Source of the DNA: Devosia nitrariae
GTDB lineage: Bacteria > Pseudomonadota > Alphaproteobacteria > Rhizobiales > Devosiaceae
Assembly: GCF_030160115.1 (NCBI RefSeq)
Contig: NZ_BSNS01000011.1
Span: 124,001-188,000, forward strand
Direction: 5' to 3'
Length of the DNA stretch: 64,000 nt
Positions 43,126-50,991 of this stretch are shown here, piece after piece. The translations under genes were made by a program, and so were the position numbers. Below the pieces are notes generated by a model that saw nothing but the letters and a program-made list of their open reading frames with translations, was not told the DNA's origin and made no database searches. Numbering within the stretch: the stretch's first letter is position 1; each line of letters opens with the position of its first letter.

Positions 43126-44462
43126 CCAACGCTCACATTCGGGTAGCGCCCGGCATTGGCAATAAGCTCGGGTTCGACCACCTCGTCCCAGGCAAGGCCG
43201 GCGACCGGGTGGTCGAGGATGTCGGCCAGCAGGTTGCCCTGGATGCGCACTGCGCCGGCACCTTCGACGACACTGACGGCTATGCCGATGTCGGCGCCGC
43301 GGACCATGTTTGCGGAAATGACGACATTGCGCAGGTAAGGTCCGAAGCCGGCGGCGATGCCGCGACCCGGTACGCCTTCGACGGCGTTGCCGGAGATGAC
43401 CGTTTCGGCCTCGGCATAGATGCCGTAGGGAGAGACGTCGGGATTGACCGGCGAAAACGGGGCGATATTGCGCACGATATTACCCGAGCAGACGGCCAAC
43501 TGCCCGCCCCGGTCGAGATTGGTGATCGAGATGCCGGCCGCTGCACCATCGACGATGTTGTCGGAAATGACCGAGCCGGAGAACTCGAACTCGGAAAAGA
43601 TCGCCACTTCTCCGCAATCGCGGCAGACATTGCCGGTGACCTGGGTGTTGCGCGAGCCGTTGAGGCGCACGGCCGTGAAGGCGCAGTCGGAGATATGATT
43701 GTCGGCAACGATGACGCCACCGGCGCGGAACACGTTGACGCCGTTGCCGTTCTGCCCGTTGCCGCCGCCGCTCCAGCCGATGTCGGAGATGCGGTTGCCC
43801 ATGATGATGCTGGCGTCCTCGCCGATCTCGCTGCGCCACACGCGAATGCCGGCATTGCCGCACTGATCGATGCGACAGCCGGTGACGGTCAGTCCGCGGC
43901 TGTCCATGGCATGGATCGCCGCATCGCCCAACCGGGCGAAGACGCAGTCGTCTATGACGACCTGGGCATCGTGGATCCGCACGCCGCTGCCCTCGCCATT
44001 CCGGAAGCTGCAGCGATAAAGGCCGATGTCGGTGGCGCTCTCGATCTCGAGAAGGGCGCGGTCCGGGGCAAAAGGCTCGCTGCCGCGATCGAACCCGATA
44101 TCCGAGAGGGTAATGGTCCCCACTCCGGCAATCCGCGCGATTGGGGCCTCGTCCAGGGCGGCCAGGAACGAGCGTCCCCGTACGCCCTGGATGACGAGGC
44201 CCTCGGACAACGCGATGTCGCGCAGGCGAATCGTGCCGGCCGGCAGCAACAGTGGCAGGCCCTGGTTCGCCGCCGCGTCGATGGCGGCCTGGAATGCGGC
44301 GCTTTGATCGAGGCCGGTGTCGGGGACAAGCCCGAACTCGCTGGCCGACACGGCCGTCTGCGCCATGAGCGCGGACGGATGGAGGGCGGGTGCGGCCAGC
44401 ATTGCCCCGCCGAAGAAGGCGAGAAACTGGCGGCGACTGGAGAGCCTTGTGTGGTTCCGCAT
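43122..44462 (-). CDS. Tat-exported beta-helix repeat protein (TIGR03808-like)
   Basis: The 446-residue protein has a twin-arginine signal (SSRRQFLAFFGGAMLAAP) and then a long series of parallel-beta-helix repeats with N-G-V and I-x-x-N patterns (GNRISDIGW, DNHISDCAFTAVRL, GNVCRDCGEVAIF). It resembles the Hyphomicrobiales TIGR03808 family of uncharacterised exported repeat proteins. Right-handed beta helices often bind or cleave polysaccharides, but no lyase motif was recognised. The ATG at 44462 was chosen from the signal peptide. It converges with the upstream gene with a four-base overlap. Confidence 0.8.
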   Translation of the reverse strand: MRNHTRLSSRRQFLAFFGGAMLAAPALHPSALMAQTAVSASEFGLVPDTGLDQSAAFQAAIDAAANQGLPLLLPAGTIRLRDIALSEGLVIQGVRGRSFLAALDEAPIARIAGVGTITLSDIGFDRGSEPFAPDRALLEIESATDIGLYRCSFRNGEGSGVRIHDAQVVIDDCVFARLGDAAIHAMDSRGLTVTGCRIDQCGNAGIRVWRSEIGEDASIIMGNRISDIGWSGGGNGQNGNGVNVFRAGGVIVADNHISDCAFTAVRLNGSRNTQVTGNVCRDCGEVAIFSEFEFSGSVISDNIVDGAAAGISITNLDRGGQLAVCSGNIVRNIAPFSPVNPDVSPYGIYAEAETVISGNAVEGVPGRGIAAGFGPYLRNVVISANMVRGADIGIAVSVVEGAGAVRIQGNLLADILDHPVAGLAWDEVVEPELIANAGRYPNVSVG

Positions 44463-44605
44463 GGCGCCATCTTGCCCAGCGCCCGTGCCGGACGCCAGCA
44501 TTGCCCGCGTTCTTGGTGAACGGGGACGGCATGCCGCTTTGCCTTGTCCCGCGGGCTTCCCAATGGCTATAAGTTTGCCGAACCAAAACCCAAGAAGGTC
44601 GCGCC

Positions 44606-46087
44606 ATGCTCGTCGACGACAAGCTCTATCTCGGAACGAGCACGCGTCCGGAATACCTGACGCTCAAATACGCCAACCGCCACGGCCTTGTCACCGGTGC
44701 GACCGGCACCGGCAAGACCGTGACCCTGCAGATCATGGCCGAAGGCTTTTCGCGGGCGGGCGTGCCGGTCTTTGCCGCCGACATCAAAGGTGATCTTTCG
44801 GGCATCGCCATGGAAGGCACGCCGCAGGATTTCATCGCCAAGCGCGCGCAAACCATCGGTTTTGCCGATTTCGCCTATGGGCCGACCCCGACCATCTTCT
44901 GGGACCTGTTTGGCAAGCAGGGCCACCCGGTGCGCACAACGGTTTCGGAGATGGGTCCGCTGCTGCTCTCGCGCATGCTCGAGCTCAACGACACCCAGGA
45001 AGGTGTTCTCAACATTGCCTTCAAACTCGCCGACGACGAGGGCCTGTTGCTTCTCGATCTCAAGGACCTCCGCGCGCTCCTCGTTGCCGTGCAAGAGCGG
45101 GCCAAGGAGGTCTCGGTCAAATACGGGAACGTGTCGACCGCCTCGATCGGCGCAATTCAGCGCGCCCTGCTGGTGCTCGAGCAGCAAGGCGGGGAGAACT
45201 TTTTCGGCGAGCGGGCGCTGGAGATCGCCGATCTGATGCGCACGACCAGCGACGGCAAGGGGTATGTCTCGGTGCTGGCCGCCGACGAGTTGATGCGCTC
45301 GCCGCGGCTCTACGCAGTCTTTCTTCTCTGGCTCCTGTCCGAGCTCTTCGAGCAGTTGCCCGAGGTTGGCGATCCGGAAAAGCCAAGGCTCGTGTTCTTC
45401 TTCGATGAGGCGCATCTCCTCTTCGACGAGGCGCCAAAGGCGCTGATCGACAAGGTCGAGCAGGTGGTCAAGCTCGTCCGCTCCAAGGGGGTGGGCGTCT
45501 ATTTCGTGACGCAGAATCCGGCCGACGTGCCCGAGAGCATACTGGCCCAGCTCGGCAACCGCGTCCAGCATGCGCTGCGCGCCTATACGCCGCGCGAGCA
45601 GAAGGCCGTAAGGGTCGCCGCCGAATCGTTCCGGCCAAACCCCGAATTTTCGACCGAGGAGGTCATCACCCAGCTCGGTACCGGCGAGGCGCTGGTCTCG
45701 GTGCTGGAGGAAAAGGGCATTCCTTCGGTGGTGGGACGCACCCTTATCCGTCCGCCCTCATCGAGGATCGGACCGATCACGCCTGAGGAGCGCCGTGCGA
45801 TCGTTGCCGCATCGCCCGTCGGCGGGCTCTACGACCGCACGATCGATCGCGAATCGGCCTTCGAGGTGCTGGCCGAGCGGGCGGAGCGCAAACAGGAAGC
45901 CGAGGAACAGGCCCGGCTGGACGGAGAGAGATTAAAGGCGGAGCGGACGCGGCAAACTGCGCCCTCCCGCCGCTACACCCGCCAGACGCCGGCCGAAGCG
46001 GCGATCAACTCGCTCGCCCGCACCGTTGCCAACCGCCTGGGGAGCGCGCTGGTGCGCGGCATCCTCGGCAGCCTGTCGCGGCGGTGA
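44606..46087 (+). CDS. HerA-like ATPase, DUF853 (YjgR-like)
   Basis: The 493-residue protein is a HerA/FtsK-superfamily ATPase of the DUF853 type. Walker A is GATGTGKT (residues 31 to 38) and Walker B is LVFFFDEAH. A sensor-like FVTQNPADVP segment and a conserved C-terminal basic tail are present. The cellular role of YjgR-type proteins is unsettled. Its stop overlaps the GTG start of the LOG-like gene (GTGA), so the two are translationally coupled. Confidence 0.88.
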   Translation: MLVDDKLYLGTSTRPEYLTLKYANRHGLVTGATGTGKTVTLQIMAEGFSRAGVPVFAADIKGDLSGIAMEGTPQDFIAKRAQTIGFADFAYGPTPTIFWDLFGKQGHPVRTTVSEMGPLLLSRMLELNDTQEGVLNIAFKLADDEGLLLLDLKDLRALLVAVQERAKEVSVKYGNVSTASIGAIQRALLVLEQQGGENFFGERALEIADLMRTTSDGKGYVSVLAADELMRSPRLYAVFLLWLLSELFEQLPEVGDPEKPRLVFFFDEAHLLFDEAPKALIDKVEQVVKLVRSKGVGVYFVTQNPADVPESILAQLGNRVQHALRAYTPREQKAVRVAAESFRPNPEFSTEEVITQLGTGEALVSVLEEKGIPSVVGRTLIRPPSSRIGPITPEERRAIVAASPVGGLYDRTIDRESAFEVLAERAERKQEAEEQARLDGERLKAERTRQTAPSRRYTRQTPAEAAINSLARTVANRLGSALVRGILGSLSRR

Positions 46088-46662
46088 CAGCACGCATGCA
46101 CCAAGCTCACGCCCACCCAACGCTCACGATATTTGCTTCCGACAAGGGGCCGGGGGACGCCGAGCGGTCGAGCATCATGTCGCAGGCGGGCAGCTATCTG
46201 GCGCGGCGCGGCGCGCGCGTGCTTTGCCTTGCCGAGCGCGGAACGCTGCCCATTCCGCTGATCACGGCCGTCAGGGCCGCGGGGGGCGATGCCGCTGTAG
46301 TGGCCGACGCCAGCATCGTCCTGCCGCCGGCGCTGGCCGGCGTACCGATCGAGGTGATTTCCGACCGCGACCAGCGACTGGCACGCATTGGTGGGCAGAC
46401 CGATGCCTATATCGGCCTTCCCGGATCGCTCGCTTCGGCCTCGAGCCTTTTTGCTGCCTGGACGGCAGCGCGCCAGGCTGGGCAGGCCCGCCCGGTCGTG
46501 CTCCTCAACAAGAATCGGGCCTTCGAGATGATGCGCGGCTATGCTGCCGACGTCCTCTCGCACGGTCTCAAGGGCTACGACCGTGTCATTCAGTTTGCCG
46601 ATTCGGTCGAGGATGTGTGGATCCGGGCGAGCCGGATGATCGAAGAGCGCGAGCGCGGCTAA
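46084..46662 (+). CDS. LOG-family-like Rossmann protein
   Basis: The 192-residue protein resembles the lysine-decarboxylase-like/LOG family of nucleotide phosphoribohydrolases. It has an N-terminal Rossmann strand (TIFASDKGP), a central YIGLPGSLASASSLFAAW, which corresponds to the family's PGGxGTxxE loop but lacks the second Gly and the catalytic Glu, and a C-terminal helix. The degenerate loop suggests it binds a nucleotide without the usual hydrolysis, or has a changed activity. It starts with GTG overlapping the DUF853 stop. Confidence 0.6.
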   Translation: MTARMHQAHAHPTLTIFASDKGPGDAERSSIMSQAGSYLARRGARVLCLAERGTLPIPLITAVRAAGGDAAVVADASIVLPPALAGVPIEVISDRDQRLARIGGQTDAYIGLPGSLASASSLFAAWTAARQAGQARPVVLLNKNRAFEMMRGYAADVLSHGLKGYDRVIQFADSVEDVWIRASRMIEERERG

Positions 46663-46684
46663 GCTCCGTCAGTTCTGACGGAGC
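46663..46684. repeat. Perfect inverted repeat between convergent genes
   Basis: GCTCCGTCAG, TT, CTGACGGAGC forms a ten-base perfect stem between the LOG-like and receiver genes. Neither strand has a U-tract, so intrinsic termination is uncertain. It may be a bidirectional stop or RNA-stabilising hairpin. Confidence 0.5.
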
Positions 46685-46688
46685 CGAA

Positions 46689-47207
46689 CTAAACGTTCTG
46701 CGGGAACAGTTCGACGACGTTGTCGCCACGGCGTCGGCCGTGGTCGGACGGGCGTGAGGATGCGGGCATGCGATCGCGCCTGTCGGGACCACGATAACCC
46801 GACGCCACGACGAATGGCCGCCTGAGGTCGAGCCGTGCCACCACCCGTTCCAGGAGATGTCGGGGCGACATTGGTTTGACGATGACCTCGTCGATGCCGG
46901 CCGCGATGCTTGCGTCACGCAACGCACTAGTGACGGTACGTGTAAGGGCGATCGCCTGGAAGTCCGCCCGCACGATACCTGGACGGGCTCGCAGTGCCGC
47001 GACAAGCTCGACCGCCGGCACGTCCTCGCGATCAAGGTCAATGATAAGAACGTCAACGGGCGCGATGCGCATGTAGGTCGCCAGTGCGAATTCGCTTTCG
47101 AAAGGGCGCACGCGCAAGCGCCTGTCCGACCCCAGCACCATGGTCAGCACAGAGGAGAGTGCAGGATTGGCGGTAATGACGGCGACGACCTTGCCCGCTT
47201 GCTGCAA
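46689..47207 (-). CDS. Receiver-domain protein without output domain
   Basis: The 172-residue protein carries a CheY-like receiver domain (residues 6 to about 128) with a phosphoacceptor candidate Asp57 in VLIIDLD and the conserved Lys in VIVKPM. A basic tail follows (GYRGPDRRDR, RRRGDN). There is no DNA-binding output domain. The start is TTG with GGGAG seven bases upstream. No kinase gene adjoins, although a PAS histidine kinase is encoded at 58763. Confidence 0.75.
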   Translation of the reverse strand: MQQAGKVVAVITANPALSSVLTMVLGSDRRLRVRPFESEFALATYMRIAPVDVLIIDLDREDVPAVELVAALRARPGIVRADFQAIALTRTVTSALRDASIAAGIDEVIVKPMSPRHLLERVVARLDLRRPFVVASGYRGPDRRDRMPASSRPSDHGRRRGDNVVELFPQNV

Positions 47208-47295
47208 CGGCGAACTCCCATGGTTAACAATTCGTTACCATGTTACAACGGCCGGATGAAGGCCTCGGTTGCGTTTTCAACTGCAAGGCAGACAT

Positions 47296-47326
47296 GAAAC
47301 GGCCCGTCCACGAAGTGGGCGGGCCG
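47296..47326 (-). terminator. Intrinsic terminator of sodB
   Basis: A 12-base stem (CGGCCCGCCCAC with GTGGACGGGCCG, one G-U pair) and a three-base loop is followed by TTTC on the minus strand, about 50 bases after the sodB stop. Confidence 0.8.
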
Positions 47327-47378
47327 CAACAGGCAGTCGTTGAGCCGCTATGTGGCGGCTCCCACGGTGGGGCGGGAG

Positions 47379-47981
47379 CTACTTGCTGGCGGCCTCGTAG
47401 AGTTCGGCGACATAGTCCCAGTTGACCAGGTTGTCGAACCAGGCTTCGAGGTATTTGGGGCGGGCGTTGCGGTAGTCGATGTAATAGGAGTGTTCCCAGA
47501 CATCTACGCCCAGGAGCGGCGTGCCGCCGTGGACGAGCGGGTTCTCGCCATTGGGGGTCTTGGTGACCTCGAGCTTACCGTCCTTGAACGCGAGCCAGGC
47601 CCATCCCGAACCGAACTGCGTGGCGCCGGCCGCAAGGAAGTCCTCGCGGAACTTGTCGAAGCCGCCGAGGTCCGAATCGATGGCCGACTGCAAGGCACCC
47701 GGCAGCGCCCGGCCGCCGCCATTGGCCTTCATCCACTTCCAGAAATGGATGTGGTTGTAGTGCTGCCCGGCATTGTTGAAGAGGCCGGCATTCTTGCCGT
47801 AGCTCTGCTTGACCACCTCTTCCAGGCTCTTGCCTTCGAGGCCGGAGCCTTCGAGCAGCTTGCTGCCGTTGGTCACATAGGCCTGATGGTGCTTGTCGTG
47901 GTGGAACTCGAGCGTTTCCGCCGACATATAGGGCGCGAGCGCATCCTTGGCATAGGGCAGTTCGGGCAGTTCAAAAGCCAT
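47379..47981 (-). CDS. sodB: Fe/Mn superoxide dismutase
   Basis: The 200-residue enzyme has all parts of the Fe/Mn superoxide dismutase family: the N-terminal LPYAKDALAPYMSAETLEFHHDKHH, the AGQHYNHIHFW segment and the metal-site signature DVWEHSYYIDY. It lacks a signal peptide and should be cytoplasmic. I cannot decide iron versus manganese from motifs alone. It is monocistronic with its own terminator. Confidence 0.95.
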   Translation of the reverse strand: MAFELPELPYAKDALAPYMSAETLEFHHDKHHQAYVTNGSKLLEGSGLEGKSLEEVVKQSYGKNAGLFNNAGQHYNHIHFWKWMKANGGGRALPGALQSAIDSDLGGFDKFREDFLAAGATQFGSGWAWLAFKDGKLEVTKTPNGENPLVHGGTPLLGVDVWEHSYYIDYRNARPKYLEAWFDNLVNWDYVAELYEAASK

Positions 47982-48078
47982 TTCAGCCTCCTTGGATTGA
48001 TGGATTTTTGCGCCGGAGCGCGAAGAGGACGGGTCCCTGATATAGGCCGATTGTGACGGCCGAACAATTACTTGCCGG

Positions 48079-50160
48079 CTAACCCTCGAGGCCGACCGCC
48101 TTTATCGCGAAGGCATAGCACATGGCGGTTTCCTTGATGCGGTCGAAGCGCCCCGAGGCGCCGGCGTGCCCGGCGCCCATATTGGTCTTGAGGTATAATG
48201 GCGCGTCCCCGCTCCGGGTTGCGCGCAGCTTTGCCACCCATTTGGCCGGTTCCCAATAGGTGACGCGCGGATCGGTGAGGCCGGCAAGCGCCAGGATCGG
48301 TGGGTAGTCCTGGGGCGAAACCTGCTCGTAGGGCGCGTAGGCGCCGATGCGTTGGTAGTCCTCGGCGCTGGCGAGCGGATTGCCCCATTCAGGCCATTCG
48401 GGCGGGGTCAACGGCAGAGTCTCGTCGAGCATGGTGTTGAGGACGTCGACGAACGGCACCTGCGCAAGGATTGCCGCCCACAGGTCCGGTCGCAGGTTGG
48501 CGATCGCGCCCATCAGCATGCCGCCCGCCGAACCGCCCTGGGCAACGATCCGGTTGCGGGCGGTATAGCCCTTGTCGATGAGCGTTTCGGCGGCGGCGAT
48601 GAAGTCGGTGAAGGTGTTGGTCTTGGCCTCGCGCCGGCCCAGCCGGTACCAGCGATAGCCTTTCTCCATGCCGCCGCGGATATGGGCGATGGCATAGACG
48701 AAACCGCGGTCGACCAGCGAAAGGACGGATGTGGAGAACGCCGCCGGCATCGACATACCGTAGGCGCCGTAGCCGTAGAGGAGGGCAGGCGCGGTGCCGT
48801 CGAGCGCGAGGCCCTTGCGATAAAGCAGGGTCACCGGCACCTGCTCGCCATCGGGCGCCGGGGCAAAGATCCGCCGCGTTTCGTAGTCGGCCGGATCGTG
48901 GCCGGTCGGCACTTCCTGCTCCTTCAACAGCGTGCGGTCGCCGGTTGCCGCGTCGTAGTCATAGGTGCGGTTGGGCGTGGTCGGCGAGGAATAGGTCAGT
49001 CGGAAGGTCGTGGTGTCGAACTCGTAGCCGAGCGACATGCCGAGCGAATAGGCCTCTTCGCCGAACTTGACCGTCTCTTCCTTGTCCGTGCGCAGATCGC
49101 GGATGACGATGCGCGGCAGGCCTTCGAAGCGCTCGAGGCGGATGAGGTGGTTGGCGATGACGCCGATGTCGAGGATGAGCACCCCCTGCCGGTGCGGCAC
49201 GAGATCGCTCCAGTTTTCCGAACCGGGCGCCTCGACCGGCGCCGTGACGATCTTGTAGTCCTCGGCTCCATCGGCATTGGTGCGGATGTAGAGGAGCCCG
49301 CCGCGCTCCTCGACCTCGTACTCGCGCTCGACGACACGTGGTGCAACGAGCCGCGGTTCGCCGCCGGTCCCGGCATCGACCAGCCAGACTTCCGAGGTCT
49401 GGTGGTCGTGGGCATCGATGACGATGAACCGGTCCGACTGAGTGCGGCCGACGCCGACGAAGAAGCCGGGATCCTTTTCCTCATAGACGATGGTGTCAGC
49501 TTGCTGCGGCGTACCGATCTCGTGCCGGCGCACGCGGAACGGGCGGTGGTTCTCGTCGTATTCGGTGTAATAGATCGCCTTGCTGTCGTTCGACCAGACA
49601 TAGCCACCGGCAGTCTCGACGATGACCTCGGGGCCGTCCTTGCCGGTTTTGAGGTCGCGGATGACGATATCGTAGTATTCTGATCCGGCGCGGTCGGCGG
49701 CCCAGGCCAGGTGCCGATGCGAGAAGTCGTGCTCGGCGCCGGCAAAGCCGAAATACGCTTCCCCCGCCTCGACATTGCAGTCGAGGAGCACCTGCTCCTC
49801 TCCGCCATCGCGCGGGGCGCGCACGATCAACGGGTACTGCTTGCCCTCGAGCATGCGTGAATTATAGGCCCACGGGCCGTGGGGCGTCGGTACGCCGGAA
49901 TCGTCCTCCTTCATCCGGCCGCGGATTTCCTTGTAGATCGCCTCCTGCAGCGCCGCGGTGGGTTTGCCGAACTCGGCCTCGTAGTACCCATTTTCCGCTT
50001 CGAGATAGGCGCGGATGTCCTCGGCCAGCGTATCGGGTTGTTGCATCACCTCCTGCCAGTTGTCGGCGCGCAGCCAGTGATAGGGGTCGTCGCGCGTGAC
50101 GTTGTGATAGGTCGTGGCATGCGGCTTGCGGGCCGCGATCGGCGGGGTGGGCTTGGACAT
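48079..50160 (-). CDS. ptrB: Oligopeptidase B (S9A serine peptidase)
   Basis: The 693-residue protein has the seven-blade beta-propeller of prolyl-oligopeptidase-type enzymes (about residues 80 to 400) and a C-terminal alpha/beta-hydrolase domain. The catalytic Ser is near residue 544 in GGSAGGML. The Asp is in the GLTDPRVTYWEP region and the His is in NMGAGHAGASGR. The latter segment marks oligopeptidase B, which cuts short peptides after Arg or Lys in the cytoplasm. Length fits. It stands alone. Confidence 0.93.
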   Translation of the reverse strand: MSKPTPPIAARKPHATTYHNVTRDDPYHWLRADNWQEVMQQPDTLAEDIRAYLEAENGYYEAEFGKPTAALQEAIYKEIRGRMKEDDSGVPTPHGPWAYNSRMLEGKQYPLIVRAPRDGGEEQVLLDCNVEAGEAYFGFAGAEHDFSHRHLAWAADRAGSEYYDIVIRDLKTGKDGPEVIVETAGGYVWSNDSKAIYYTEYDENHRPFRVRRHEIGTPQQADTIVYEEKDPGFFVGVGRTQSDRFIVIDAHDHQTSEVWLVDAGTGGEPRLVAPRVVEREYEVEERGGLLYIRTNADGAEDYKIVTAPVEAPGSENWSDLVPHRQGVLILDIGVIANHLIRLERFEGLPRIVIRDLRTDKEETVKFGEEAYSLGMSLGYEFDTTTFRLTYSSPTTPNRTYDYDAATGDRTLLKEQEVPTGHDPADYETRRIFAPAPDGEQVPVTLLYRKGLALDGTAPALLYGYGAYGMSMPAAFSTSVLSLVDRGFVYAIAHIRGGMEKGYRWYRLGRREAKTNTFTDFIAAAETLIDKGYTARNRIVAQGGSAGGMLMGAIANLRPDLWAAILAQVPFVDVLNTMLDETLPLTPPEWPEWGNPLASAEDYQRIGAYAPYEQVSPQDYPPILALAGLTDPRVTYWEPAKWVAKLRATRSGDAPLYLKTNMGAGHAGASGRFDRIKETAMCYAFAIKAVGLEG

Positions 50161-50283
50161 GGAAGTTCCGATGGATGAGGCAGCAAGTGTCTAAGCACGC
50201 TCGGGAGTTGGACGCCAGTCCCGTCACGATTGCCTCCCCCGCCAAGGCCCCGAGGGGAAGGCGTTCAGCAGAACAGCGGTGGT

Positions 50284-50690
50284 TTACGCCTTCGGCTCGA
50301 AATCCAACGCCGTGCCGTTCATGCAGTAGCGCTGCCCTGTCGGCTGCGGTCCGTCGGAAAAGACGTGCCCGAGATGGGCGCCGCAATTGGAGCAGTGGAT
50401 CTCGGTACGCACCATGCCGTGCGCGCGGTCTACGGTTTCACCGACGGCATCCGCGCTGATCGGCGCAAAAAAAAGCTCGGCCAGCCGCTGCCGGATTCGT
50501 ATTTGGTCGAGGCATCGAACAGCGCTTGCCCGCAGGCAGCGCAATGATAGATACCATTGCCCTTTTCGACGTTGAGCGGGTGGGTAAAGGCGCGCTCGGT
50601 GCCGTGCTCGCGCATGACGTGATACTGCTCGGGCGAGAGTTCCGCCCGCCATTCGGCCTCGGTCTTCTTGACTTTGAAGTCTTCGCTCAT
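50284..50690 (-). pseudogene. msrB: Methionine sulfoxide reductase B, frameshifted
   Basis: Two minus-strand frames together make a complete MsrB, which reduces methionine-R-sulfoxide. The first (from ATG 50690, with AGGGAAG upstream) runs [14 protein letters not shown] to [11 protein letters not shown]. The second continues [14 protein letters not shown] to the active-site RYCMNG. Zinc cysteines (CAACG and CSNCG) are split between the two halves. The break is at an eight-base T-run (50467-50474), where an intact gene would have six or nine. This is a sequencing error, a real frameshift or a slippage site. Confidence 0.85.
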
Positions 50691-50764
50691 CGCTTCCCTC
50701 CGTATCTGCTCAACAGATAGGCACGCTTGCCGCGCCTCGCCAGACAAAAAGGCTTATGGGGGCC

Positions 50765-50876
50765 AGAGCGGGGTGCGAAAAGGTGGGAACCGGTTTTTCG
50801 CGAAAATCCCGCGCCAACGAGAAACTAGAGCGCACGATTTGATTCAATCAGATTGCATCGCGTTCTGGGGTGCGGC
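50765..50876. repeat. Dispersed intergenic repeat, copy A
   Basis: The block AGAGCGGGGTGCGAAAAGG, GTGGGAACCGGTTTTTCGCG, CCGCGCCAACGAGAAACTAG and AGCGCACGATTTGATTCAAT closely matches 58647-58750. It ends with an imperfect palindrome. Repeats of this type are common in Hyphomicrobiales genomes. The 300 bases between msrB and mnhA hold no other recognisable feature. Confidence 0.8.
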
Positions 50877-50991
50877 ACATCGCAGCGGCGATTTGGCTTG
50901 TCCTTGGGGGTTCAATCAGTAATCTCCCCCGCAACTTCCAACCTTGCTCGAGACGAATCGTCTCGCGACCACTGCAGGAGCCCGACCGGAC

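Noticed and set aside
46663..46684. Intrinsic terminator between the LOG-like and receiver genes
   Set aside because: The stem is perfect but there is no U-tract on either strand, so it is listed only as an inverted repeat.
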